From an uncultured Clostridia bacterium (GTDB lineage: Bacteria; Bacillota; Clostridia; Christensenellales; DTU072), in the NCBI GenBank assembly GCA_944350065.1, contig CALVOD010000001.1:1-63113 (forward strand): DNA of 63,113 bases, given 5' to 3'. Below, piece after piece: positions 17,130 through 25,905 of the stretch. The notes beneath the pieces were generated by a model. That model saw only the letters and a program-made list of their open reading frames with translations, searched no databases and was not told the origin of the DNA. Within the stretch, counting starts at the first letter, position 1, and every line of letters begins with the position of its first letter. The translations under genes and the position numbers were made by a program.

Positions 17130-18449
17130 ATGAAAAAAAATGCTCCTAAAATTTTAGCGATATTTCTTCTCACGGTGATAGCCGTGCTCATGGTGATAGC
17201 GGGAAGCGGCACCGTTACCGACCTGTTAAAAGGTAACAAAACGGACGTGCCGGAAAGCTCGGCAAACGTCGAAGACGGCGAAAAACCGCCGCAGGAAAAT
17301 CCTGATACGGATATCGGAGATTCGATAGAGGACGAGACCACCAACGTGTATTTCCCCGTTCCTCCCGAAGCGAGCGCGATATACGCTTACACGCAGAGCC
17401 TTTGGAGCGAAAGCGGTATGGAACTCAACAACGCGATTTCGACCTCCGAAGGGCTGTTCGTGATAGTGACACACGCTTCGGATTCGGGCGTGCTTGCGAC
17501 GGAAGGCAAACGCATAAGCGTGGTGCGCGCGGATAACGACGGAACTCTTACGTCTGCCGTACACCTCGCTTCGCGCGGCGACGACGTCAGATATCTCGGC
17601 TCACGTCTTACCTCGGCGGGACTCGTGGTGGTAGCCACCGACGGCGAGCGCAGCTACGTGCATACGATATCTTCGGATCTCAAAACGACCGACCTCATAG
17701 AATTGCCCGCGTTCAACGCCGCCACGGTATTCGCGCTCAACGAAGGATATCTGCTGCTCGGCTCCGGCGCCGGCAATACCGTTTACAAGATAATAGACAA
17801 CACCGTATCCGCTTCTACGGCGTTGCAGTCGGGAGAGATCTGGGAGGTATACGATTTCGGCATATACTATATGCTCGTCATCAACGGGATATCGGGATTT
17901 TCGGCAGTGAAAATCGGCGCCGACCTCAAACATATTTCAACCGCCACGGTGGCGGAAAAACAACTGCTCGCCATTAAACCGGTCACGGTAGACGGAACGC
18001 AGAAATTCCTTGTCGCCGAAAAAACTTCGACGGGGGTGTATATAGCGCGATACGCATCTGATTTCACCTGCGCCGAAAACGAAAGGGTAAGTGTGGGACT
18101 TGCGGACGATGCCGACGTATTCATGAACGAATCGAGCGCGTTCGTGTTGTTGCACGCGACTACCGACAGACTTTATATAGTCGATTCCGCGCTCGGGTTC
18201 ACCGCGTCGAATACGACCGTTATGCAGGGTATCAGCGTTTTCCACGATTGCGAAACCTATCCCGGAGGCTTCCTCACCCTCTATTCCGCAGGCGACGCAC
18301 TTATGCTCGCCGACGTGCGTAACGACGGAACTTCGGTTACCAGAAGTATTGCGATAGGCACCCAAAAAGCATTTATCACGAGAATGTCCGACGGCACTTC
18401 CGCAATCGTGTGTTCGGTGGAAAACGGAGTCAAAATAATAGGGCTTTGA
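17130..18449 (+). CDS. membrane-anchored extracellular protein, possible beta-propeller, function unknown
   Basis: 439 residues. An N-terminal Lys-rich start and hydrophobic segment (about residues 8-29) form a signal anchor, followed by a low-complexity acidic/Pro linker to about residue 70. The rest is a series of short beta-rich blocks, each with alternating hydrophobics and small turns such as YLGSRLTSAGLVVVATDGER and YLLLGSGAGNTVYKI, which reads like a propeller. No catalytic motif is recognised. An AAAGGACGG site precedes ATG 17130; TATAAT at 17104-17109 may be the -10 of its promoter. It ends 14 bases before the convergent murG. Confidence 0.6.
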   Translation: MKKNAPKILAIFLLTVIAVLMVIAGSGTVTDLLKGNKTDVPESSANVEDGEKPPQENPDTDIGDSIEDETTNVYFPVPPEASAIYAYTQSLWSESGMELNNAISTSEGLFVIVTHASDSGVLATEGKRISVVRADNDGTLTSAVHLASRGDDVRYLGSRLTSAGLVVVATDGERSYVHTISSDLKTTDLIELPAFNAATVFALNEGYLLLGSGAGNTVYKIIDNTVSASTALQSGEIWEVYDFGIYYMLVINGISGFSAVKIGADLKHISTATVAEKQLLAIKPVTVDGTQKFLVAEKTSTGVYIARYASDFTCAENERVSVGLADDADVFMNESSAFVLLHATTDRLYIVDSALGFTASNTTVMQGISVFHDCETYPGGFLTLYSAGDALMLADVRNDGTSVTRSIAIGTQKAFITRMSDGTSAIVCSVENGVKIIGL

Positions 18450-18463
18450 CGCTTCCGTTCCTT

Positions 18464-19510
18464 TCAGCCGCGGGCTCCGTCGCTACGGCGAGACTCGAGA
18501 ATTCGGAGCATACGGTTGACTATTTCTTTCGCGGCGTTCGCCCCTACGGGTTCGGGAGGGGGGAGCGCCGCTATTTTTTCTATGCGCTTTTCAAGCTCGC
18601 CCGGCGTCAGTTCTTCCTGCGGCAGCAGGTCTATTGCGCCCCTTCGGAAATAGCTTTTCGCGTTCAGTACCTGATCGCCGCGGCTCACGTCGCTTTTCGG
18701 CAGAGGTATCGCTATCACGCGCTTGCCGATCGCCGCGGCTTCCGCAAGACTGTTCGCTCCTGCGCGCATCACGACAACGTCCGCCGCCGCGTATAAATCC
18801 GCTATGTCTTCGGCATAGGGTACGGCTTTGTAGTGCTCGAGATATAGGCGTTCCTTTTCCGCTTTCCCCGTCACGTGCACGACGTCGTAGACCGTCGTGA
18901 GAGAACGAAGACAGCCGAAAAGCGCTTCGTTTATTTTCAGCGAACCGCTGCTTCCGCCGAATACGAGCAGCACAGGTCTCGAAGCGTGGAGCCCGTAACG
19001 CTTCCGCGCCCGAGAGGCGTCGCCTTCGAAGATCTCGCGCCTTATCGGATTCCCGACATATTCGCCGCCTTTCGTTTCGGGAAAGGAAGTGAACGCCGCT
19101 GCGGCGAATGAGGATATGAATCTGTTCGCCATTCCCATAGTATAGTCACTTTCGTGTATTACTACGGGTATTCCGAGCGAGCGCGCCCCGAGAGCGGACG
19201 GCAGGGTGGCGTAGCCGCCCTTTGCAAAAAGCAATTGCACGTTTTCGCGCCGCAGTATGTCTTTGGCTTCTTTTGCCGCCCCGGCAAGTATAAAGGGTAT
19301 TTTGAGATTGTCAAGTATATCCCTCCTCGAAAATTTCGCCGCCGCCGTGGTGTACAGCGGCAGTCCGTAAGAGGGGACGATTTCTTTTTCCATGCCGTCG
19401 CCCCCGAAATAAATTATACGGTCGAAGTGCTTCGCGAGCTCCTCCGCTACAGCGATACACGGCATTATATGCCCTGCGGTACCTCCGCCCGTAAGCGCTA
19501 CGGTTGCCAT
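18464..19510 (-). CDS. murG: UDP-GlcNAc:lipid I N-acetylglucosaminyltransferase MurG
   Basis: Makes lipid II at the inner face of the membrane for peptidoglycan synthesis. 348 residues, GT28 fold: N-terminal ALTGGGTAGHIMPCIAVAEEL, FAKGGYATLPSAL, then the UDP-GlcNAc-binding half with LLVFGGSSGSLKIN and DVVVMRAGANSLAEAAAIGKR. The glycine loop reads GGTAGH, the Clostridia-type version of GGTGGH. RBS AGGAGG precedes ATG 19510. It stands alone, not in a mur/fts cluster, and faces the unknown surface-protein gene. Confidence 0.95.
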   Translation of the reverse strand: MATVALTGGGTAGHIMPCIAVAEELAKHFDRIIYFGGDGMEKEIVPSYGLPLYTTAAAKFSRRDILDNLKIPFILAGAAKEAKDILRRENVQLLFAKGGYATLPSALGARSLGIPVVIHESDYTMGMANRFISSFAAAAFTSFPETKGGEYVGNPIRREIFEGDASRARKRYGLHASRPVLLVFGGSSGSLKINEALFGCLRSLTTVYDVVHVTGKAEKERLYLEHYKAVPYAEDIADLYAAADVVVMRAGANSLAEAAAIGKRVIAIPLPKSDVSRGDQVLNAKSYFRRGAIDLLPQEELTPGELEKRIEKIAALPPPEPVGANAAKEIVNRMLRILESRRSDGARG

Positions 19511-19601
19511 AAATTCCTCCTTTTCGCACTCTCACGCGCGAAGCGCGCGCCTTTTTCCGTCGCGCACGCCGTGCGTATATGCAAATAATTTAAATTAACA
19601 G

Positions 19602-19630
19602 TTGAATTATATTCGTATTGGTGTTAAGAT
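19602..19630 (+). promoter_or_regulatory. possible promoter for hydrolase-lipoprotein pair
   Basis: TTGAAT (19602-19607), 17 bases, then TAAGAT (19625-19630), with TATACT overlapping just downstream. The -10 is weak (4 of 6). Confidence 0.4.
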
Positions 19631-19701
19631 ATACTACACGGGTATAGCGCACGCGCGAAGGCGACGACCGTTTGCCCGCGAATAGCTTTACGGAGGTATT
19701 T

Positions 19702-20607
19702 ATGAAACTCGTTAAAATCGACACTTTCGACGGCAAAGTCAATACCGTTTGCGTATGGGACGAAGTCGACAACAAGATCGGCGCGGTAGTTATTGTCCAC
19801 GGTATGGCGGAGCACGCGGAGAGATACGACGCGTTTGCCAAGTACCTCAACAACGAAGGATACGTCGTTCTCGCCGACAACCACAGGGGACATAAGTACA
19901 ACCCGGACGGCGCTAAAGGCATCGTCTGCGGCGATTCCTTCTCAAATTCCGTTAAGGATATCAAATCGGTGGTCGATTACGCCAAATCCGTTTACGGACT
20001 CGAAACGGTATTGCTCGGACACAGCTACGGAAGTTTCCTTTCGCAGAGGTACATAGAGCTTTATGCGTCGAGCGTGAAAGGCGTTATTCTGAGCGGAACG
20101 GCTTACATGAAAGGCGCTCTGGTGGGCATGGCGAAAGTCATCGCGGGGGTGCAGAAGGCGTTCTGCGGCGGCGAAAAAACGGCATATCTCATCGACAAGC
20201 TCAGCTTCGGCAATTACAATAAGCCTTTCGAATCGCAGGGACAGAAATTCGCGTGGCTTTCCCGCGACAAAGCCGAAGTCGCCAAATACGAAGCGGACGA
20301 ATATTGCGGATATCCGCTCAGCATCGATTATTATTACAGCTTTTTCAAAGGCGTGATGGCTATGTATTCGGACGACGCATACGCGGAGGCGAAAGATCTT
20401 CCCGTGATGATAGCGGTGGGCTCGGACGATCCCGTTTCGAACAAAGCGGTACTCGCCGAGAAACTTTATAAATTCTACAGTCAGAAGGGTATCGACGTCT
20501 CGTACAAGGTTTATCCGGGCGCCCGTCACGAGATTCTCAACGAGATAAACAGGAAAGAAGTTTACGCGGATATGCTCGCCTTCATAGAAGCGAGGTTCGC
20601 GCGCTGA
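19702..20607 (+). CDS. alpha/beta hydrolase, monoacylglycerol lipase-like
   Basis: 301 residues of the Hydrolase_4 / lysophospholipase group. Seen: oxyanion-hole region VIVHGMAEHAERYDAFAKYL, nucleophile elbow LLGHSYGSFLSQRY (Ser), an Asp in AVGSDDPVSN, and the catalytic His in GARHEIL. No signal peptide, so cytoplasmic. ATG 19702 with ACGGAGGT is preferred to an in-frame start at 19672. The GLUG-repeat lipoprotein starts 22 bases later, probably one transcript. Substrate (a monoacylglycerol or similar ester) is inferred from family only. Confidence 0.85.
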   Translation: MKLVKIDTFDGKVNTVCVWDEVDNKIGAVVIVHGMAEHAERYDAFAKYLNNEGYVVLADNHRGHKYNPDGAKGIVCGDSFSNSVKDIKSVVDYAKSVYGLETVLLGHSYGSFLSQRYIELYASSVKGVILSGTAYMKGALVGMAKVIAGVQKAFCGGEKTAYLIDKLSFGNYNKPFESQGQKFAWLSRDKAEVAKYEADEYCGYPLSIDYYYSFFKGVMAMYSDDAYAEAKDLPVMIAVGSDDPVSNKAVLAEKLYKFYSQKGIDVSYKVYPGARHEILNEINRKEVYADMLAFIEARFAR

Positions 20608-20629
20608 TACACTTAAAGGACGGATGGTA

Positions 20630-22381
20630 ATGAGAAAGAAAGTTACTGCGATATTTGCATTGATACTTGTCCTGGCTGTTGCCGCGGCGCTCGTTGCCTG
20701 CGTGGACGACAAGGACACCAACGTCGGTCCTTTCACGTACGAGATAAACTCCGTAGATGACTTCGAAGGGTTGCGCGGTAAGCTGGGTGCCGATTACGAT
20801 CAGGGCGTGTACGAACTGAATGCGGATCTCGACCTTACCGGTACTTCCTGGACGCCGATAGGCGACTCCGTAGCCAATGCCTTTACCGGCAAACTCAACG
20901 GAAACGGACATACGATAAGGTATTCTATAGAGAAAGAAACTCCCGAGCACACCGACGTCAATACCGTTGCGGAAGAAGTGTTTACGGGCCTTTTCGGAGC
21001 TGTTTCGGGAGCCGAAATAAGTAATATCAATATAGTAGTCGATATCGACGTACCCGTAGAAGGGCAGTGCGTATACGTCGGAGGACTTGCCGGATACGCC
21101 TACGGCGACGTGAAATTTACCGACGTCAGCGTAAGCGGCTCGGTACGCGCCGACATAGCGGACATAAGAGTCACTACCGTGGGTGAGGACGGCGGCAGCA
21201 ATACCGAAACGTACGGTATGTATATGACCGCGCACGTAGGCGGCGTGGCAGGTTACGTTATAGGTAACGCGTCGCTCACGAGGGTTTCCTCCGCGGTTGA
21301 CCTCGACGTGGGCAAGATAGAAAGCTATTTGCTCAGCAACGACTACTGTCTTATCAACGAAGTCACCGCCGGAGGTATCGCGGGCACGTTGAGGACGGTG
21401 GACCTTTCTTCGGGCGCAAACGATACCACTTCCGTGAAAGCGGATTCTCTGAGCTATTCGGGAGACATCAGCGTTTACGGCGCGACCGTCAACGCGGGCG
21501 GACTCATAGGGCTCGGCTACCGTATCGACGGTAACTTGCTAAAAGCGGAACTTGCGGACGGCGACGGCATTTTCGTGAGCGGCGCCAACCGTATGAACGC
21601 CGGAGTGGTTGCGGGAATGCTCGACCGCGCCGACCTGTCCGGAGTAGTCGCGAGCGCTTCTCTTTTCGAGGTACGCATAGCGAGAGGCAGAGGAGACCAG
21701 AGCTCGTACAATATCGGCGGAGCGATAGGTTACCTTTCCAATTACAGCGAAATAGAGAACGTGATCAGCGACGTCGAAGTTATAGACGTAGGCAATTTCA
21801 TCAATAACTACACCGGCGGTCTGATAGGAATGCTCCATTTCTCCACGGTGAGGAACGCCGTTACTTCGGGCGAGATAAAGTTCGAGGGCGCGGCGCTGGA
21901 TTCGACGACGATACCCATTTCTTTCGCTTACGACGGCAAGCACGGCAGAGACAATTATTATTACATTTATTCCGGAGGAGTCGTCGGTAAGATTTACGGC
22001 GGCAGCCGTCTCGACAACGTGGCGAGCAACTTCAAAGCGTATCAAGGCGTGACGGGCGAAGCGATGAACGGCGTCGAGATAGTGGTTATCAAAGAAAACG
22101 ACGGCGAAACCATAGACGCGTGGCTTGCCGGTTCCGGTTACGAAAGCGGTATGTACGTGTGCGTGAAGTCGGGCGCGAAAGATCCCGAGAGCGGTGAGCA
22201 GAAATACAAGCTCACGCATAAATACAGCGTGAGCGCAAACGTGTGGTTCGCTACCGATCGCGCTAAGTCCGATACCGAAAAGGTCAACGTGTCGGGAGTG
22301 GATTACGTCAACGGAATAGGAGTAAGGGACGGCGCTCACTACGACGATTTGCGCGCCGCCATAGAGCAGGCGATAGGCTGA
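20630..22381 (+). CDS. GLUG-repeat surface lipoprotein, function unknown
   Basis: 583 residues. Positive N-terminus, hydrophobic stretch and a lipobox ending LVAC (Cys about residue 24) mark an exported lipoprotein. The mature part holds many short repeats of the type VGGLAGYAYGDV, VGGVAGYVIGN, AGGIAGTL, AGGLIGLGY, TGGLIGML and GGVVGKIYGG, each after a Ser/Asp-rich strand, the pattern of GLUG-type beta-helix repeats seen in surface adhesins. YELNADLDLTGTSWTPIG and FTGKLNGNGHTI open the repeat domain. ATG 20630, 9 bases after AAAGGA, is chosen over ATG 20624. The ligand is unknown. Confidence 0.75.
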   Translation: MRKKVTAIFALILVLAVAAALVACVDDKDTNVGPFTYEINSVDDFEGLRGKLGADYDQGVYELNADLDLTGTSWTPIGDSVANAFTGKLNGNGHTIRYSIEKETPEHTDVNTVAEEVFTGLFGAVSGAEISNINIVVDIDVPVEGQCVYVGGLAGYAYGDVKFTDVSVSGSVRADIADIRVTTVGEDGGSNTETYGMYMTAHVGGVAGYVIGNASLTRVSSAVDLDVGKIESYLLSNDYCLINEVTAGGIAGTLRTVDLSSGANDTTSVKADSLSYSGDISVYGATVNAGGLIGLGYRIDGNLLKAELADGDGIFVSGANRMNAGVVAGMLDRADLSGVVASASLFEVRIARGRGDQSSYNIGGAIGYLSNYSEIENVISDVEVIDVGNFINNYTGGLIGMLHFSTVRNAVTSGEIKFEGAALDSTTIPISFAYDGKHGRDNYYYIYSGGVVGKIYGGSRLDNVASNFKAYQGVTGEAMNGVEIVVIKENDGETIDAWLAGSGYESGMYVCVKSGAKDPESGEQKYKLTHKYSVSANVWFATDRAKSDTEKVNVSGVDYVNGIGVRDGAHYDDLRAAIEQAIG

Positions 22382-22542
22382 AAGGGCGCCTAACTTACCC
22401 TTACGTCCGCGCTCGCATAGCGAGCGTGAGCGAACCTCGTCCGCTTCAAGCGTACGTACGTTATGGGGCTCCGTATTCCGCGAAGCGGAAGCATAAAAAT
22501 AAATTTCATATAATCAACCTTATAAAGAGGATAACGTAAATT
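22382..22542 (+). other. thrS upstream region without a T-box
   Basis: 161 bases with small hairpins (GCTCGC-ATA-GCGAGC and TTCCGC-GAA-GCGGAA) ahead of an AAGAGGATAACG RBS. The conserved T-box AGGGTGGNACC and a specifier stem are not present. Confidence 0.6.
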
Positions 22543-24474
22543 ATGATAGTCACATTAGCTGAAGGCAAGAAAGAATTTCCTGCGGGTTCTACTCCCGCAG
22601 ACGTCGCCCGATCGATTTCCGACGGGCTTTTCCGTTCCTCGTACGTAGCGAGAGTCAACGGCGAAGTCGTGGGTATGTACACGCCCATTAACGAGGACGC
22701 CACTGTCGAATTTCTCGGATTCGACACGGAGGAGGGAAGGAAGGCGTACAGGCACAGCTGTTCGCACATACTCGCGCAGGCGGTCAAAAGGATATATCCC
22801 ACCGCGCGCGTGGCGATCGGTCCCGCTATAGCCAACGGATATTACTACGATTTCGATTTCAAGACGCCCATCAATATGGAGTCGCTCAAAGAGATCGAAG
22901 CGGAAATGAAAAAGATAATAAAAGAAAATCTGCCCATCGTGCGCGAAGAAGTAAGCCGCGACAAAGCGCTCGCCTACTTCACCGAGCAGAACGAACCTTA
23001 TAAAGTGGAGCTCATCACCGACCTTCCCGAGGACGCGAAAATAACCATGTATCGTCAGGGCGATTTCGTGGATCTGTGCGCGGGTCCGCACCTACCCAAT
23101 ACCGGTTACGTCAAGGCGTTCAAACTTACTTCTATAGCGGGCGCGTACTGGCGCGGAGACGAGCACAACAAAGTGCTTACCCGCATTTACGGCACCGCAT
23201 TCAATTCGAAAGCCGCGCTCGAGGAATACCTCGCCGCCGTCGAAGAAGCCAAGTCCCGCGACCACAACAAGATAGGCAGGGAAATGGGCATATTCATGAC
23301 CGACGAAAACATCGGACAGGGGCTTCCGCTTCTTATGCCGAAAGGCGCCAAACTTTTCCAGATACTGACGCGTTTCGTCGAGGACGAGGAGGAGCGCCGC
23401 GGTTACGTGCGCACCAAGACTCCTTATATGGCGAAAAGCGCTTTATATAAGATAAGCGGACACTGGGATCATTACCGTGACGGCATGTTCGTTATCGACA
23501 ACGAAAACGAGAACGAAGTAATGGCGTTGAGACCGATGACCTGTCCTTTCCAATATACTATATATAATAACGGTCTGAAATCGTACAGAGATTTGCCGAT
23601 ACGCTACGGCGAAACCTCCACGCTTTTCCGCAACGAGGACTCCGGCGAAATGCACGGGCTTATCAGGGTAAGGCAGTTCACGATAAGCGAAGGTCACATC
23701 ATCTGCACTCCTTCGCAGCTCGAAGGCGAATTCAAGGCGGCGCTCGATCTCGCGCGCTATATGCTCAAATGCGTAGGCATCGAGGAAGACGTATCTTACC
23801 GTTTCTCGAAGTGGGATCCCAAGGACGTGGACAAATATATCAACGACCCCGAGAAATGGGAAAAAGCGGAAGCGGAAATGCAACGCATACTCGACCATCT
23901 CGGCATCAAATATTCGGTGGGAATCGGCGAAGCGGCGTTCTACGGACCGAAGCTCGACATTCAGATCAAGAACGTCTACGGCAAGGAAGACACGCTCATC
24001 ACGTTGCAAGTCGATATGTTCCTTGCCGAGAATTTCGACATGACTTACGTGGACGAGAACGGCGACAAGGTCAGACCGTATATTATTCACCGTACTTCGA
24101 TAGGCTGTTACGAGCGCACGATGGCGCTCGCCATAGAGAAGTTCAAAGGCGCGTTCCCCGTATGGATGGCGCCCGAGCAGGTACGCGTACTGAGCCTTAC
24201 CGACAGAACCGCCGAGGACGCCAAGGCGCTCGCGGAGAAGATGCGCTACGACGGACTCAGAGCGGAAGCGGACGTGCGTAACGAAAAGATAGGCTACAAA
24301 ATCCGCGAAGCGCAGATGGATAAAATTCCGTATATGATTATTCTCGGAGACAAGGAGAAGGAATCGGGAGTGCTCGCCGTGCGTTCGAGGAAGTCCGGAG
24401 ACCTCGGTACGATGAGCTACGAGGACTTCACCGCCAAAGTTCTCAAAGAGGACAAAGACAAGGTCATCGACTGA
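22543..24474 (+). CDS. thrS: threonine-tRNA ligase
   Basis: Class II synthetase, 643 residues, full length. Order: N-terminal TGS domain (residues about 1-60), the editing/SAD domain with HSCSHILAQAVKRIYP (HxxxH zinc-like motif), then the catalytic core with motif 2 (RYGETSTLFRNEDSGEMHGLIRVR region), zinc Cys in MTCPFQY, motif 3 in HRTSIGCYERTMA, and the C-terminal anticodon-binding domain. It precedes the infC-rpmI-rplT leader, the common thrS-infC order. Confidence 0.97.
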   Translation: MIVTLAEGKKEFPAGSTPADVARSISDGLFRSSYVARVNGEVVGMYTPINEDATVEFLGFDTEEGRKAYRHSCSHILAQAVKRIYPTARVAIGPAIANGYYYDFDFKTPINMESLKEIEAEMKKIIKENLPIVREEVSRDKALAYFTEQNEPYKVELITDLPEDAKITMYRQGDFVDLCAGPHLPNTGYVKAFKLTSIAGAYWRGDEHNKVLTRIYGTAFNSKAALEEYLAAVEEAKSRDHNKIGREMGIFMTDENIGQGLPLLMPKGAKLFQILTRFVEDEEERRGYVRTKTPYMAKSALYKISGHWDHYRDGMFVIDNENENEVMALRPMTCPFQYTIYNNGLKSYRDLPIRYGETSTLFRNEDSGEMHGLIRVRQFTISEGHIICTPSQLEGEFKAALDLARYMLKCVGIEEDVSYRFSKWDPKDVDKYINDPEKWEKAEAEMQRILDHLGIKYSVGIGEAAFYGPKLDIQIKNVYGKEDTLITLQVDMFLAENFDMTYVDENGDKVRPYIIHRTSIGCYERTMALAIEKFKGAFPVWMAPEQVRVLSLTDRTAEDAKALAEKMRYDGLRAEADVRNEKIGYKIREAQMDKIPYMIILGDKEKESGVLAVRSRKSGDLGTMSYEDFTAKVLKEDKDKVID

Positions 24475-24542
24475 ATAAAACGAATTAAATAAGAATAATG
24501 CGCCGCGCCGTCGAATATTCCTATAAAATGTGGCGAAAATAT

Positions 24543-24571
24543 TTGACAACGCGGCGCAATTATATTAGAAT
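24543..24571 (+). promoter_or_regulatory. infC operon promoter, TTGACA-N17-TAGAAT
   Basis: Consensus -35 TTGACA (24543-24548) and TAGAAT (24566-24571) with a 17-base spacer. Transcription should begin near 24578, giving a leader of about 190 bases. Confidence 0.8.
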
Positions 24572-24577
24572 ATCCGA

Positions 24578-24766
24578 GTAAAGAAGAAGCGATTCTCACC
24601 GTAAGCCTCAGGCAAAACGGTTAAACCGAGTTTATGATCCGTATGCCTGCTTATGTACGGTGTGCGGCTTGTGGTGAGATGTGTTTCTTAGGAAACACAT
24701 TCTTTTTTGCCTCTAATCACGCATAAACTGCCGCCTTGCAAGGCGTAAAATAAGGAGGATACTTTT
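24578..24766 (+). ncRNA. infC-rpmI-rplT leader, L20-type attenuator RNA
   Basis: The leader folds into a long stem whose arms TCTCACC plus AAGCC (24594-24607) pair with GGCTT plus GGTGAGA (24666-24679), enclosing smaller hairpins such as CGG-TTAAA-CCG. Directly after it comes a terminator hairpin (24679-24708). Firmicutes infC operons are autoregulated by L20 through such a leader; this position and shape fit, but the L20 binding site was not matched to a model. Confidence 0.65.
24679..24708 (+). terminator. attenuator hairpin in the infC leader
   Basis: Arms ATGTGTTTC (24679-24687) and GAAACACAT (24692-24700), loop TTAG, then TCTTTTTT. It sits 59 bases before the infC start, so it is a regulatory attenuator, not the end of an operon. 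Confidence 0.85.
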
Positions 24767-25282
24767 ATTTTCAGAGAATTACTCACCAATTCGAGCATCC
24801 GGGTTCCGGAAGTAAGATTGATCGACGCAGACGGTTCGATGGTAGGTATCGTACCCACCCAGCAAGCCCAGCGTATGGCGGACGAGAGAAATCTCGATCT
24901 CGTGCTTTTTTCGCCTAACGCCGTGCCGCCGGTGTGCAAGATACTTAATTACAGCAAATATCGTTTCGACCAGATCAAGAAGGACAAAGAGGACAAGAAG
25001 AAGAGCAACGTTCTCAAGATCAAAGAAGTGCAGCTTTCCCATACGATCGACATCGGCGATTTGAAGATCAAAGCCAAACGCACGATCGAGTTTATCGGAG
25101 AAGGTTGCAAAGTGAAAGTCGTGATAAGAATGAAAGGGCGCCAGAACGCGCACCCCGACATTTCGATGGGCGTAATGGCGCGTTTCTTCGAGATGGTGTC
25201 GGACGTGGCGGTCAAGGAAAAGGAGCCCGTTCTCGACGGTAAAAGCATTACCATGGTGCTTGCGCCGATAAGCAAAAAATAA
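24767..25282 (+). CDS. infC: translation initiation factor IF-3, AUU start
   Basis: IF-3 keeps ribosomal subunits apart and proofreads initiator tRNA and start codon. 171 residues from an ATT codon at 24767: (M)FRELLTNSSIRVPEVRLID, then VPTQQAQRMADERNLDLVL, KILNYSKYRFDQ, and the C-terminal domain with KEVQLSHTIDIGDLKIK and MKGRQ. The first ATG in frame (24839) would delete the conserved N-terminus, and ATT 24767 is 8 bases after AGGAGG, so AUU is the start. IF-3 discriminates against AUU, which gives autoregulation in E. coli. Confidence 0.88.
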   Translation: MFRELLTNSSIRVPEVRLIDADGSMVGIVPTQQAQRMADERNLDLVLFSPNAVPPVCKILNYSKYRFDQIKKDKEDKKKSNVLKIKEVQLSHTIDIGDLKIKAKRTIEFIGEGCKVKVVIRMKGRQNAHPDISMGVMARFFEMVSDVAVKEKEPVLDGKSITMVLAPISKK

Positions 25283-25303
25283 TTACTCACAAGGAGAGGA
25301 ACT

Positions 25304-25504
25304 ATGCCTAAACAGAAAACTCATAGTGCAAGTAAGAAACGCTTCAGATTCACCGCGAGCGGACTTCTGAAGAGAAACAAACAGAACAAGAACCACATTC
25401 TCAACAAAAAGACCCGCAAGAGAAAGAGAAATCTCCGCCAGGGCGCTTACATCAACGAGACGCAGGCGAAAACCATCGGCAACATGATTTACGGTCAAAA
25501 GTAG
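25304..25504 (+). CDS. rpmI: 50S ribosomal protein L35
   Basis: 66 residues, nearly all basic, with the family core MPKQKTHSASKKRFRFTASG at the N-terminus and LNKKTRKRKRNLRQ. RBS AAGGAGAGG. Middle gene of the infC-rpmI-rplT operon. Confidence 0.97.
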   Translation: MPKQKTHSASKKRFRFTASGLLKRNKQNKNHILNKKTRKRKRNLRQGAYINETQAKTIGNMIYGQK

Positions 25505-25516
25505 GAGGTAGAGGTC

Positions 25517-25873
25517 ATGAGAATCAAGAGAGCAGTAAACGCACAGAAAAAGAAAAGAAAGATAATGAGGCAGGCGAAGGGATACTTCGGCGCCAAGAGC
25601 AAACTTTACAGAGTAGCGCGTCAGGCGGTCATGAAGTCCGGTCAATACGCTTACGTCGGCAGACGTCTCAAGAAGAGAGACTTCCGCAGACTGTGGATAG
25701 CGCGTATCAACGCCGCGGCGAGAATGAACGATCTCTCCTATTCGAGACTTATGCACGGCTTGAAAGTCGCGGGTATCGACCTTAACCGCAAGGTGCTTGC
25801 CGATATCGCGGTTAACGACAGCGCCGCTTTCGCCGCGCTTTGCGAGAAAGCCAAAGCCGCCGCCCGCGCTTAA
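25517..25873 (+). CDS. rplT: 50S ribosomal protein L20
   Basis: 118 residues, standard length, with MRIKRAVNAQKKKRKIMRQA and GRRLKKRDFRRLWIARINAA. Early assembly protein of the large subunit and the likely repressor of its own operon through the leader upstream of infC. It ends just before a hairpin terminator that overlaps the next gene's start. Confidence 0.97.
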   Translation: MRIKRAVNAQKKKRKIMRQAKGYFGAKSKLYRVARQAVMKSGQYAYVGRRLKKRDFRRLWIARINAAARMNDLSYSRLMHGLKVAGIDLNRKVLADIAVNDSAAFAALCEKAKAAARA

Positions 25874-25880
25874 CGCTTGA

Positions 25881-25905
25881 GCCTTCAACCACGTTGAAGG
25901 CTTTT
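25881..25905 (+). terminator. hairpin after rplT, overlapping next gene's ribosome binding site
   Basis: Arms GCCTTCAAC and GTTGAAGGC with a 3-base loop, then TTTT and the ATG at 25906. The GAAGG of the 3' arm is the only SD-like sequence for the following methyltransferase, so the hairpin may both terminate and hide the start. Confidence 0.6.

Noticed and set aside
19540..19556. Terminator CGCGC-GAA-GCGCG followed by Ts on the plus strand
   Set aside because: It would end only antisense transcripts of murG; probably a chance GC-rich hairpin.
22382..22542. T-box riboswitch upstream of thrS
   Set aside because: No AGGGTGGNACC or specifier loop; also none before valS.
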